Origin: a bacterium Ga0077546
GTDB lineage: Bacteria > Cyanobacteriota > Vampirovibrionia > Obscuribacterales > Obscuribacteraceae
Length of the DNA stretch: 22,797 bases
Assembly (NCBI GenBank): GCA_001464165.1
Contig: LNEX01000341.1
Span: 1 to 22,797 of the forward strand
Direction: 5' to 3'
Within the stretch, counting starts at the first letter, position 1, and each line of letters opens with the position of its first letter. A program made the position numbers and the translations under genes. The notes under the pieces were generated by a model. The model ran no database searches. It saw nothing but the letters and a program-made list of their open reading frames with translations, and was not told the DNA's origin. Positions 1 through 6,963 of the stretch are shown here, one piece after another.

Positions 1-30
1 CATTGGCGCGTTCCCTTTTGCGCTTTTCCA

Positions 31-66
31 GCCTTCCAAGCCGAGCATTTGCCAGCTCTGGAGGGC
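31..66 (+). promoter_or_regulatory. Stem-loop in the leader of the first protease gene
   Basis: An outer arm at 31-37 pairs with 60-66 (7 pairs, one G-U). An inner arm GAGC at 43-46 pairs with GCTC at 55-58, leaving an 8-base loop. It ends 16 bases before the ATG at 83, and the likely ribosome binding site (agagga, about 70-75) lies just outside it. It could be a leader structure or the end of an upstream unit. Function is unknown and no promoter could be assigned because the window starts here. Confidence 0.35.
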
Positions 67-82
67 CTTAGAGGATACCAAC

Positions 83-505
83 ATGAACGAGAACCAAGAT
101 CCAAACAAAGATCCAAACAAAAATCCGAACTCGCCTACAAACTGGCTCATCGGATTCGTCGGCGTTGCTGCACTTTATCTGCTTTTTCAGATCGCCGGTC
201 CTTCAGCGCCTTCAATGAACCCACTACTGGGCAGCTCAGTTGCCACCTACGACGAAGCCCTTAAAGCAGTTCAAAGCGACGACTCTGTTAATGCAGTGGT
301 CTTCGGCTACGACACTTTCGGCAACCCCGTAGTTACCATAGAGTTCAAAGGCAAACCCTCAGTTACGGCAGGAACACCTCCAGGAGGCTATGACGAAATT
401 AAACAAGCTGCCAAAGCAAACCTGACGAAGGCAATGGGGGCTTTGTCTCATTTCTGGCTAATTACGGCGGCATGTTCATTATCATTGGCGTCTGGGTCTA
501 TATGA
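83..505 (+). CDS. N-terminal part of a frameshifted FtsH-like membrane protease
   Basis: The 140-residue frame starts at ATG 83 with agagga well placed upstream. A polar Asn/Pro/Lys-rich head (1-19) is followed by a membrane helix (about 21-39) and a small extracytoplasmic domain. That domain shares the pattern Y-x-D-T-[FW]-G-N-P-V-x-T-I-E with the downstream protease at 2632. Homology stops at about residue 118, at the run of five G at 436-440. The last 20 or so residues read as out-of-frame sequence. Shifting one base there continues straight into the second membrane helix and AAA+ domain of the next entry. I infer that 83-2094 is one gene of about 670 codons broken by a one-base loss or a sequencing error. 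It could instead be a free-standing two-part protein. Confidence 0.7.
   Translation: MNENQDPNKDPNKNPNSPTNWLIGFVGVAALYLLFQIAGPSAPSMNPLLGSSVATYDEALKAVQSDDSVNAVVFGYDTFGNPVVTIEFKGKPSVTAGTPPGGYDEIKQAAKANLTKAMGALSHFWLITAACSLSLASGSI
436..440 (+). other. Probable frameshift site in a G5 run
   Basis: The upstream frame reads Met-Gly-Ala across this run. The frame that carries the second membrane helix and the AAA+ domain is displaced by one base, so one extra G would restore a single gene of about 670 codons. No good X-XXY-YYZ slippery heptamer is present: GGG in the P site could re-pair, but the following GCT could not. Mutation or sequencing error is therefore more likely than programmed frameshifting. 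Confidence 0.65.
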
Positions 506-2094
506 TGACTCAAAACCCCATGGCCCAAAGTAAGAAGAAATCGCCCAAACACCGCATTTACCCCAAAGGCACAATAACTGAAAAACTCGACAAATTCGCA
601 GGCAACGATGAAGCCAAACTAGAAAGCGTTGAGATTATCGAGTACTTGCAAAATCCAACAGCATTAGCCGAACATGGCGGTGTTTTGCCTAGAGGCGCTC
701 TAATGGTGGGTGAACCAGGTAACGGTAAAACCCTGCTGGCTCGCTGTATTGCAGGTGAAGCTGGCGTAACCTTCATAACCATTTCGGGTTCTGACTTTGT
801 CGAAATGTTTGTTGGTATGGGTGCTAAAGCAGTTCGCGACTTGTTCAAAGATGCCGTTGAGCACGCGCCATGTATCATTTTCATTGATGAAATCGATGCT
901 GTGGGCAGACAACGTGGCACTGGTATGGGTGGTGGCAACGATGAAAGAGAGCAAACTCTGAACCAATTGTTGGTGGAACTTGATGGCTTCGAAAGGAAGC
1001 TAGGCGTTTTCGTCATTGCTGCTACCAACAGAGCAGACGTGCTAGACAAAGCTTTGCTACGTGCGGGACGCTTGACTAAAAACATCACTGTCGAATCTCC
1101 TGACTTACACGCTAGAAAACTGATTCTGGCAATTCACCGCAAGGGCAAAAATTTCGGCAAAGATGTCGATTTCGATCACATTGCCAACAGTACCTACGGC
1201 TTTTCTGGTGCTGACATTGCTGAGTTGATGAACCGTTCAGTGATCTTGATGCTGCGTCGCGTTAATGCTGCCAAGAAATTAGGCACGAAGCTGCCTGAAG
1301 AAGTTACTTCGGCCGACGTCGAAGATGCCATCATAGAAGGAACTATGAAAGCTCTGGCAGCAAAAAGCAGCTCACGCAGGCAAGACCCTGCAGTCAAAAC
1401 CATGCTGGCTTACCACGAAGGTGGTCATGGCGTGGTGACTGAAGTTGGTTATCAACGCTATTTGGCTGCTGGTAGAGGTTGGGCAGAGCAATGGGGCAAC
1501 GCCATGCGTCGTCTAACTATTGTTGGTGCCGCTGGTACCGGTGGCCATATGCAAGCCACTCCCGATTCAAACATCAACTTCAAAACTGAAGAGGCTCTGC
1601 TGGGTCAAATTGCTTGCGCTGTAGGGGCAACCATATCAGAACGTTTGTTTACTGGTACTGCCACCACCGGCAACAGCAATGACTTAGAGCAAGCCTACAA
1701 CTATGCCAAAATGATGGTAACCAAGTTCGCCATGTCTGACTTAGGTACTATCTCGGTTGGCGCCGATGAAGACAACCCTAACCTGGGTCGTCAAATGGGC
1801 ATGGGCGCAGGTGCTTACGGCCTGTCAGACGAGTCAAGCAACCAAATTGACCAAGAAATTTTACGCAAGCTAGCTACCGCTTCTCGCATGGCCATTCGCG
1901 CTTTGCTAGAAAGAGAGCAATTCTTGCACGCCTTGGTGAAAAAGTTGGAAGTAGAAGAAACCATTGCTCGTGCCGAATGGCTAGAGCTGTGGAATCAATT
2001 CACACCGGCTGTCATTAGCGATGAGCGCATCGAAGAAGAATTGAGAAAATTCTGGCCTCGCTTCGCCGAACTTTCAGACGCAGTTGAAGTATAG
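472..2094 (+). CDS. FtsH-like AAA+ / M41 zinc metalloprotease (C-terminal part of the frameshifted gene)
   Basis: From ATG 472 this reads 540 residues. Its frame is open back to about 403 without a start, and the bases from 433 on encode the start of the second membrane helix, so 472 is probably not a true start (no good ribosome binding site). Visible motifs, counted from M at 472: Walker A GEPGNGKT (80-87), pore loop [10 protein letters not shown] (109-118), Walker B CIIFIDE (134-140), second region of homology with arginines at 197 and 200, zinc site HEGGH (315-319) and probable third ligand Asp404 in SNDLEQA. FtsH-type enzymes use ATP to pull membrane and cytosolic proteins into a zinc peptidase chamber. 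All catalytic residues are present. The Walker A and the segment after the HExxH motif differ from textbook FtsH, so this is a divergent subfamily. Confidence 0.85.
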   Translation: MFIIIGVWVYMMTQNPMAQSKKKSPKHRIYPKGTITEKLDKFAGNDEAKLESVEIIEYLQNPTALAEHGGVLPRGALMVGEPGNGKTLLARCIAGEAGVTFITISGSDFVEMFVGMGAKAVRDLFKDAVEHAPCIIFIDEIDAVGRQRGTGMGGGNDEREQTLNQLLVELDGFERKLGVFVIAATNRADVLDKALLRAGRLTKNITVESPDLHARKLILAIHRKGKNFGKDVDFDHIANSTYGFSGADIAELMNRSVILMLRRVNAAKKLGTKLPEEVTSADVEDAIIEGTMKALAAKSSSRRQDPAVKTMLAYHEGGHGVVTEVGYQRYLAAGRGWAEQWGNAMRRLTIVGAAGTGGHMQATPDSNINFKTEEALLGQIACAVGATISERLFTGTATTGNSNDLEQAYNYAKMMVTKFAMSDLGTISVGADEDNPNLGRQMGMGAGAYGLSDESSNQIDQEILRKLATASRMAIRALLEREQFLHALVKKLEVEETIARAEWLELWNQFTPAVISDERIEEELRKFWPRFAELSDAVEV

Positions 2095-2114
2095 GCAATC
2101 ACAGCACCGCAAGT

Positions 2115-2146
2115 GCTAGCAGAGGGCAAGGACGCCAACTGTTAGC
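2115..2146 (+). promoter_or_regulatory. Stem-loop with AAGGAC loop upstream of the first small membrane protein gene
   Basis: Outer arms 2115-2122 and 2139-2146 pair over 8 bases (one G-U). A small internal loop follows, then GGC (2125-2127) pairs with GCC (2134-2136), closing the six-base loop AAGGAC (2128-2133). It lies between the first protease gene and the small gene at 2201. It is not followed by a T tract, so it does not look like a simple terminator. It is one of a recurring class of AGGA-loop hairpins in this window. Confidence 0.55.
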
Positions 2147-2200
2147 TCACAATCCACATGTTTCTTTTTACAGAAATCAATCACTTAGTAGGTAAACACA

Positions 2201-2536
2201 ATGGCAATTTTCAACAAAGTAGATCCAAACGACCTGATGTTCGAAGGCAGCCCAGGCTACATCGCCGCTCATCAGAATGCACAAACAGTCGGCATCATTG
2301 TAGTAGCTCTGGCATTTGCCCTGGGCTACTGGCTTGGTGTCAAAGGTCCCAGTCTGTCCAAGCAAAATATTACTTGGACCATCGTGGGCATAGTTCTGGT
2401 CTGCATTTTTGCTGGCACTATCTTAGGTCTTCAAGGTGGCATCATCATCGTCTTCTGGGCCGGTATTGCTCTAGGCATAAGCTTCTTCATGGGCAACCGC
2501 AGCTACAAGCGCAGCATGACAGAGCAAGACAAGTAA
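2201..2536 (+). CDS. Small three-helix membrane protein, protease-cassette partner, copy 1
   Basis: This 111-residue protein is not one I recognise. A conserved polar N-terminus (MAIFNKVDPNDLMFEGS) is followed by three likely membrane helices (about 29-47, 58-77 and 80-98) and a short basic/polar C-terminus. Ribosome binding is probably by taggt, about 7-10 bases before the ATG. It sits between the two protease genes and has a close paralogue at 4825, directly after the second protease. The repeated pairing suggests it works with the protease as an adaptor, inhibitor, assembly factor or substrate, in the way HflK/HflC modulate FtsH, although it shows no resemblance to those proteins. That role is inferred from gene order only. 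Confidence 0.8.
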   Translation: MAIFNKVDPNDLMFEGSPGYIAAHQNAQTVGIIVVALAFALGYWLGVKGPSLSKQNITWTIVGIVLVCIFAGTILGLQGGIIIVFWAGIALGISFFMGNRSYKRSMTEQDK

Positions 2537-2587
2537 TACATTTATCGATCTTATCCATTTTATCAACCGTTCACCAATGAGCCTGAA

Positions 2588-2609
2588 GAGCTGCATAAGA
2601 CTGCAGCTC
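2588..2609 (+). promoter_or_regulatory. Perfect 7-bp stem-loop before the second protease gene
   Basis: GAGCTGC (2588-2594) pairs perfectly with GCAGCTC (2603-2609) around an 8-base loop ATAAGACT. It lies 22 bases before the ATG at 2632 and just upstream of the gagga ribosome binding site. No T tract follows. It may influence translation of the protease or separate it from the small gene upstream. Unlike several neighbours, its loop lacks GGA. Confidence 0.4.
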
Positions 2610-2631
2610 TGATGGCATACGAGGAATTCTC

Positions 2632-4698
2632 ATGAAAAAGCCTAACTTCCCCAAATTACCAGCTTGGCTAAAAACAATGCCAAAATGGTTAATCATGGTC
2701 GGCGTGTTTTTGGTCATATTCTTTATCACCAATCTCTTCAGCGCTGGTCCTACCGAATACGACCCCCTGCAGTTTGCCAAACGAGGCGACGGCATCAGAA
2801 GCTTCGACACCGCTATCAGCCTAATCAAGAAAGACAGTAGTGACGTAGAACGCATCACCTACGGCAGAGACACCTGGGGCAATCCAGTTATCACCATCGA
2901 AAGAACCGGCACAACACCGATGACAGCCGGTCTTCCCCCAGGAGAATGGCCCACAATCAAAGCCCTGGCCGACGAGAAAAATATTCCGATAGACGGCACC
3001 TATCAACTTCCCGTAAAAGCTAAATCGGGTACCTGGCGTGAGGCCGTCTGGACAATCTTCGCAGCCTGGATTCCATACTTGATTATGGCCGGTGTGATGC
3101 TCTTCCTGTTCAAACGGTTCAACCCGATGAACTCTGGCAAGAACAAAACTCCTAAACATCGCATCTACCCCGCAGGCACAGTAACCGACAAGCTCGACAA
3201 ATTTGCTGGCAATGACGAAGCGAAGCTAGAAAGTGTCGAGATCATCGAATTCTTGCAAAACCCAGCAGCTCTTGCCAAACATGGTGCTGTGGTGCCTAGA
3301 GGTGCGTTGATGGTGGGTGAACCTGGTAACGGTAAAACTCTTTTGGCTCGCTGTATAGCTGGTGAAGCCGGTGTTGCCTTTATCAGCATATCGGGCTCTG
3401 ACTTTGTAGAAATGTTCGTTGGCATGGGCGCTAAAGCTGTACGTGACTTGTTTGAAGACGCCAGAAAACTAGCACCATGCATCATCTTCATTGACGAAAT
3501 TGATGCAGTCGGTCGTCAACGTGGCACGGGTATGGGCGGCGGCAACGACGAAAGAGAACAAACTCTGAACCAATTATTGGTAGAGATGGACGGTTTCGAC
3601 AAAATTCCCGGCGTCTATGTCATTGCCGCAACTAACAGAGCCGACGTATTAGACAAAGCTTTGCTGCGTGCTGGTCGTTTTACGAAAAACATCACAGTTG
3701 AAGCACCAGACACACATGCTAGAAAGCTGATTCTGGATGTTCACCGCAAAGGCAAAAACTTCGCTAAAGATGTAGATTTCGATCACATCGCCAACAGCAC
3801 CTGGAACTTTTCTGGTGCTGACATTGCTGAGCTGATGAACCGTTCGGTTGTTTTAATGCTTCGCAGAGTAGCTGCCGCCAAGAAACTAGGCGAAAAGCTC
3901 CCTGCTGAAATCAGTTCTGCCGACATAGAAGATGCCATCATCGAAGGTACGATGAAAGCATTGGCATCAAAAAGCAGTTCACGCAGACAAGACCCTGCGG
4001 TCAAAAGAATGCTGGCCTACCACGAAGGTGGTCATGGCTTGGTGACTGAAGCTGGCCATCAACGTTGGTTAGCAGCAAAGAAACATTGGGCTCACCAATG
4101 GGGCAACCCGCTGCGTCGTCTGACAATTGTTGGTGCAGCTGGCACTGGTGGTCATATGCAAGCAACCCCTGACCTCGCCAGCCCTGTTCAAACCGAAGAA
4201 GCCTTGCTTGGTAGAATCGCCTCGGCAGTCGGCGCAACCATTGCCGAACGCATGTTCTTAGGCACTGCCACCACAGGCAACAGCAACGACTTGAAACAGG
4301 CCTACAACATCGCCAAAATCATGGTGACAAAAGTTGGCATGTCAAAACTTGGAGCCATCTCTGTTGGTGCAGACCAAGAGAACCCCAACCTGGGTAGACA
4401 AATGGGTATGGGCTCTGGCGCTTATGGATTGTCAAATGAGTCTAGCAACCAAATCGACCAAGAAATCTTGGGCAAACTGGCTACCGGCTGTCGCATGGCT
4501 ATTCGTGCTCTGCTTGAAAGAGAAGAGTTCTTGCATGCCCTAGTTGAAGTGCTGATGGAAAAAGAAACCATTGCTCGGGCTGAATGGCTGGCGTTGTGGA
4601 ACAAGTTCGAACCAGTCTATATTAGCGACTCTCAAGTAGAAGTAAAGCTGAAAGAGCTGTGGCCTCGGTTTGAAAGACTTTCAGTTCGCAGAGCTTAA
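2632..4698 (+). CDS. FtsH-like AAA+ / M41 zinc metalloprotease, intact copy
   Basis: The 688-residue protein starts at ATG 2632, 8 bases after gagga. Layout: membrane helix 1 (about 18-36), extracytoplasmic domain (about 38-145), membrane helix 2 (about 146-162), AAA+ module with Walker A GEPGNGKT (229-236), pore loop [10 protein letters not shown], Walker B CIIFIDE (283-289) and arginines 346 and 349, then the M41 peptidase with HEGGH (464-468) and probable third zinc ligand Asp553. Length and order match FtsH: ATP-driven degradation of membrane and soluble proteins by a hexamer facing the cytoplasm. It differs from ordinary FtsH in the Walker A (GEPGN rather than GPPGT), in ALLRAGR for LLRPGR, and in the segment after the zinc site. 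I would call it a lineage-specific FtsH paralogue, probably not the housekeeping one. It is followed by its own small membrane protein. Confidence 0.92.
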   Translation: MKKPNFPKLPAWLKTMPKWLIMVGVFLVIFFITNLFSAGPTEYDPLQFAKRGDGIRSFDTAISLIKKDSSDVERITYGRDTWGNPVITIERTGTTPMTAGLPPGEWPTIKALADEKNIPIDGTYQLPVKAKSGTWREAVWTIFAAWIPYLIMAGVMLFLFKRFNPMNSGKNKTPKHRIYPAGTVTDKLDKFAGNDEAKLESVEIIEFLQNPAALAKHGAVVPRGALMVGEPGNGKTLLARCIAGEAGVAFISISGSDFVEMFVGMGAKAVRDLFEDARKLAPCIIFIDEIDAVGRQRGTGMGGGNDEREQTLNQLLVEMDGFDKIPGVYVIAATNRADVLDKALLRAGRFTKNITVEAPDTHARKLILDVHRKGKNFAKDVDFDHIANSTWNFSGADIAELMNRSVVLMLRRVAAAKKLGEKLPAEISSADIEDAIIEGTMKALASKSSSRRQDPAVKRMLAYHEGGHGLVTEAGHQRWLAAKKHWAHQWGNPLRRLTIVGAAGTGGHMQATPDLASPVQTEEALLGRIASAVGATIAERMFLGTATTGNSNDLKQAYNIAKIMVTKVGMSKLGAISVGADQENPNLGRQMGMGSGAYGLSNESSNQIDQEILGKLATGCRMAIRALLEREEFLHALVEVLMEKETIARAEWLALWNKFEPVYISDSQVEVKLKELWPRFERLSVRRA

Positions 4699-4726
4699 AT
4701 AGCGACCAGCACCAACAGCAAAAAAA

Positions 4727-4758
4727 TTCAGGTGAGAACAAGGATGCTCTTGCCTGAA
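4727..4758 (+). promoter_or_regulatory. Stem-loop with AAGGAT hexaloop upstream of the second small membrane protein gene
   Basis: TTCAGGTGAGA (4727-4737) pairs with TCTTGCCTGAA (4748-4758) over 11 positions including two G-U pairs. After one A-C mismatch, a C-G pair closes the loop AAGGAT (4740-4745). It is 66 bases before the ATG at 4825. The core ACAAGGATG matches the centre of the known CsrA SELEX target. There is no T tract after it. A closely related hairpin precedes the next paralogue. Confidence 0.6.
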
Positions 4759-4824
4759 GCCACAAGACAAATCCGTTTCCACAAGAAACACTCAACAATC
4801 ACAATCACCAAATAGGTAAACACA

Positions 4825-5166
4825 ATGGCCATTTTCAACAAAGTAGATCCAAACGACCTGATGTTCGAAGGTTCCGACGGCTATATCGCCGCTCACCAAA
4901 ACGTACAAACAGTCGGCACCATAGTTATCGCCGTCTTCTTTGCCATCGGTTACTGGCTTGGAGCTAAAGGTCCAAGCTTGTCAAAACAAGCCAAAACCTG
5001 GACCGTTGTCGGCGTAATTGCTGCCTCTATTTTCGCTGGCACACTGCTCGGCCTTCAAGGCGGCATGTACATCGTCTTCTGGGCAGGCCTTGCATTCGGT
5101 GGCAGCTTCTTTATGGGCAACCGCCAATACAAGCGCAGCTTGATCGATAAAGCAGAAAAAGAATAA
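4825..5166 (+). CDS. Small three-helix membrane protein, protease-cassette partner, copy 2
   Basis: This 113-residue paralogue of the protein at 2201 shares an identical first 17 residues, three predicted membrane helices at the same positions, and the FFMGNR-x-YKRS C-terminal pattern. The DNA around the start (aggtaaacacaatg and the next 40 bases) is almost identical to copy 1, which suggests recent duplication or conversion. It follows the intact protease at 2632 after 126 bases, as copy 1 follows the frameshifted protease. Function is unknown. Conservation of the polar N-terminus over the helices hints that it makes a specific contact, possibly with the conserved cytosolic AAA+ part. Confidence 0.8.
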   Translation: MAIFNKVDPNDLMFEGSDGYIAAHQNVQTVGTIVIAVFFAIGYWLGAKGPSLSKQAKTWTVVGVIAASIFAGTLLGLQGGMYIVFWAGLAFGGSFFMGNRQYKRSLIDKAEKE

Positions 5167-5203
5167 CCGCGACTAACTAAAAGTAATCACCTAGTTACTG
5201 AGC

Positions 5204-5223
5204 CAAGAACAAGGATGTTCTTG
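5204..5223 (+). promoter_or_regulatory. Perfect stem-loop with AAGGAT hexaloop (CsrA-target-like)
   Basis: CAAGAAC (5204-5210) pairs perfectly with GTTCTTG (5217-5223) around the six-base loop AAGGAT. The sequence GAACAAGGATGT agrees with the published CsrA SELEX consensus RUACARGGAUGU at 11 of 12 positions, and the placement of ARGGAU as the hexaloop is the same. It lies 63 bases before the ATG at 5287. Whether this organism has CsrA cannot be seen here. Alternatives are a ribosome standby site or a fossil of the duplicated leader. Confidence 0.6.
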
Positions 5224-5286
5224 CCTAATGCCACAGACAATTTCGCTTCAACACGAAACCAACCTTAACCAAAAGGGGTAAATACA

Positions 5287-5610
5287 ATGTTCAATGAAGT
5301 ATCTCAAAACAAAGTGATGTTCAAACGCAGCACAGGCTATATGGCGACACATAAAAACGTAGATATTGTCGGCTCTGTTGTATTCGATGCTGCACTCGCC
5401 ATTGCTCACCGGCTGGGCCTAAGAGATCTACGCATTTCAAACCGTAGCAAAACCTGGGCCACTGGAGCAACAATTGTAGGAACGATTGCAGCCGCTATAC
5501 TAGCTGGCTCAATGTTAGGTATTGAAGGCGCAATAGCAATTGTCATATGGGATGGTATCGCTCTCGGTAGCAGCGTCTTTTTGGGCAAAGTCAGTACAAA
5601 CACTCTCTAG
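5287..5610 (+). CDS. Diverged third copy of the small membrane protein
   Basis: This 107-residue protein starts at ATG 5287 after a strong aaaagggg ribosome binding site. It aligns with the two upstream paralogues along its whole length (FNEV, MF, GY-A-H-NV, KTW, ILAG--LG-EG, W-GIALG), but many positions have changed. Asp, His and Arg residues now sit in or next to the first helix, and the YKRS tail is replaced by a short unrelated end. It has no protease gene of its own. It may be a specialised variant or a copy on its way to becoming a pseudogene. The frame is intact and the leader hairpin is preserved, which argues for some remaining use. Confidence 0.65.
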   Translation: MFNEVSQNKVMFKRSTGYMATHKNVDIVGSVVFDAALAIAHRLGLRDLRISNRSKTWATGATIVGTIAAAILAGSMLGIEGAIAIVIWDGIALGSSVFLGKVSTNTL

Positions 5611-5662
5611 TCGAAAAAGACTCTAACGAAGACAAGTAGTCACTAAGTCAACAGTTACACAA

Positions 5663-5684
5663 AGACCATAAAGGTCTCATTTTT
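5663..5684 (+). terminator. Probable intrinsic terminator after the protease/small-protein block
   Basis: AGACC (5663-5667) pairs with GGTCT (5673-5677) over a five-base loop ATAAA and is followed by CATTTTT. It falls after the last small gene and before the unrelated transporter, where a transcription unit end is expected. The stem is short, so strength is uncertain. Confidence 0.5.
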
Positions 5685-5862
5685 CGCCTTTGCACTTGAC
5701 AGCCGGCCTGCACCGCCACAGTCTAGTCCAATAACTGCCGCAATACACCATTTACTTTAGAGGCTATTGTCCCTTAAGTTCACACTTTGCTGCCAATACT
5801 CAAAACTACTGCTACTAAGGTATCTCAAATTGAAGAACATAGCACCACAAGGCAACACTAAA

Positions 5863-6954
5863 ATGCCAGTAAGAGGAGTTGTTTGTGCTCTTTTTGCAGC
5901 CCTCCTATTCGGCACTACCACTCCATTCGCCAAAGGGCTATTGAATGAAATTGGCCCAGTCCTTTTGGCTGGACTCTTCTATCTTGGCTCTGGCATCGGC
6001 TTAGGTATTTATCTATTGACGACAGAGCTTGCAGCCCAGATTACTGGTCAAGAAAAAAACAGTGAAGCCTCTCTGCAAAAAACAGACTTACCGTGGTTGG
6101 CCGGTGCCATTTTATTTGGTGGCATCATTGCCCCCGTCCTGCTGATGCTCGGATTGTCAACAATCAGAGCATCTTCAGCCTCACTCTTTCTCAATTTGGA
6201 AGGGGTATTCACGGCGCTTATTGCCTGGTTTGTCTTTCATGAAAATTTTGACAAAAGAATCTTTCTAGGCATGTTAGCCATCGTTCTAGGGGGCATCATT
6301 CTCTCTGCCACTGAGGTCGAAACCGCTGCCCTGACAGCCAACTTCAGTGGTTCGCTACTAATAGCCGGAGCTTGCTTAGGTTGGGCCATCGACAACAATT
6401 TGACCAGAAAAGTATCCAACGCAAACCCAGCGCAGATTACCTGTATCAAAGGACTATCTGCTGGCCTGATAAACGTCTCTTTGGCAATGAAATTTACAGA
6501 AGCAGCACTCACCACGCCAGGGCCGATCTACATAGGCACTGCTCTTCTGGTGGGTTTTCTTGGCTACGGCATAAGCCTGGTGTTTTTCGTGCTTGCTTTG
6601 CGCCATCTTGGCACAGCCCGCAGCGGTGCCTACTTCGCCCTAGCTCCATTCGTCGGCGCACTGATTGCCATCGTACTAGTCAATGAACCGATAACCCCAT
6701 CGTTCACTACCGCCTCAGCACTGATGGCATTGGGCCTCTGGCTGCACCTGAGCGAAAGCCACAGCCACTGCCATGGGCACGAAGCTACAACTCATGCCCA
6801 TAAGCACAGCCATGACGAGCATCACAATCACATTCATCTGCATATTAGCGATACGCCCCCGGGCGAACCACATACCCATGTTCACAGTCACGAGCCCCTG
6901 GCCCATAGCCACGCTCACTTTCCTGATGCACACCATCGGCACAAACATTTTTAG
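5863..6954 (+). CDS. EamA/DMT-family transporter with histidine-rich C-terminal tail
   Basis: The protein is 363 residues from ATG 5863 (MPVRGVVCALF), with aagg upstream. A longer frame from TTG 5767 adds 32 residues that look like untranslated sequence, so I prefer 5863. It shows about ten hydrophobic helices in two EamA-type halves, as in drug/metabolite exporters of the inner membrane. The last 69 residues contain 25 histidines and end in EPLAHSHAHFPDAHHRHKHF, a tail style I recall from other DMT transporters, where metal binding or metal export has been suspected. The substrate cannot be read from sequence; a divalent metal or a metal-linked metabolite is a reasonable guess. The stop codon is part of the taggag ribosome binding site of the next gene, so the two are co-transcribed. 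Confidence 0.88.
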   Translation: MPVRGVVCALFAALLFGTTTPFAKGLLNEIGPVLLAGLFYLGSGIGLGIYLLTTELAAQITGQEKNSEASLQKTDLPWLAGAILFGGIIAPVLLMLGLSTIRASSASLFLNLEGVFTALIAWFVFHENFDKRIFLGMLAIVLGGIILSATEVETAALTANFSGSLLIAGACLGWAIDNNLTRKVSNANPAQITCIKGLSAGLINVSLAMKFTEAALTTPGPIYIGTALLVGFLGYGISLVFFVLALRHLGTARSGAYFALAPFVGALIAIVLVNEPITPSFTTASALMALGLWLHLSESHSHCHGHEATTHAHKHSHDEHHNHIHLHISDTPPGEPHTHVHSHEPLAHSHAHFPDAHHRHKHF

Positions 6955-6963
6955 GAGCTACCT

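Larger units (their letters stand above)
83..5166 (+). repeat. Tandem duplication of an FtsH-like protease plus small membrane protein cassette
   Basis: Unit 1 spans about 83-2536 and unit 2 about 2632-5166. Each is an FtsH-like AAA+/M41 protease gene followed by a three-helix small membrane protein gene. The proteases are near-identical over long stretches of the AAA+ and peptidase domains. The small genes are almost identical at nucleotide level around the start codon (about 2191-2246 against 4815-4870), including the shared upstream ribosome binding region. The N-terminal extracytoplasmic domains of the proteases are much more diverged. This points to duplication of a two-gene cassette, followed by divergence or partial gene conversion. 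A third, more diverged small gene at 5287 suggests the array was once longer. Confidence 0.85.

Noticed and set aside
434..442. Programmed -1 frameshift signal at ATGGGGGCT
   Set aside because: The site does not fit X-XXY-YYZ. The A-site codon GCT would not re-pair in the new frame, and no clear downstream stem was found. Mutation or read error is simpler.
558..1088. Long minus-strand frames inside the FtsH-like genes and their copies (also 3165-3491, 15099-15722)
   Set aside because: They mirror conserved plus-strand coding sequence, lack ribosome binding sites, and recur in both paralogues only because the plus-strand genes are duplicated.
5696..5727. Promoter with TTGACA at 5696-5701 before the EamA gene
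   Set aside because: The -35-like box is perfect, but no acceptable -10 box is found at 16-18 bases. The nearest candidate (TCTAGT, 5722-5727) is 20 bases away.
5767..5862. 32-residue N-terminal extension of the EamA transporter from TTG 5767
   Set aside because: No ribosome binding site, a rare start codon and atypical residues. ATG 5863 opens directly into the first EamA helix.
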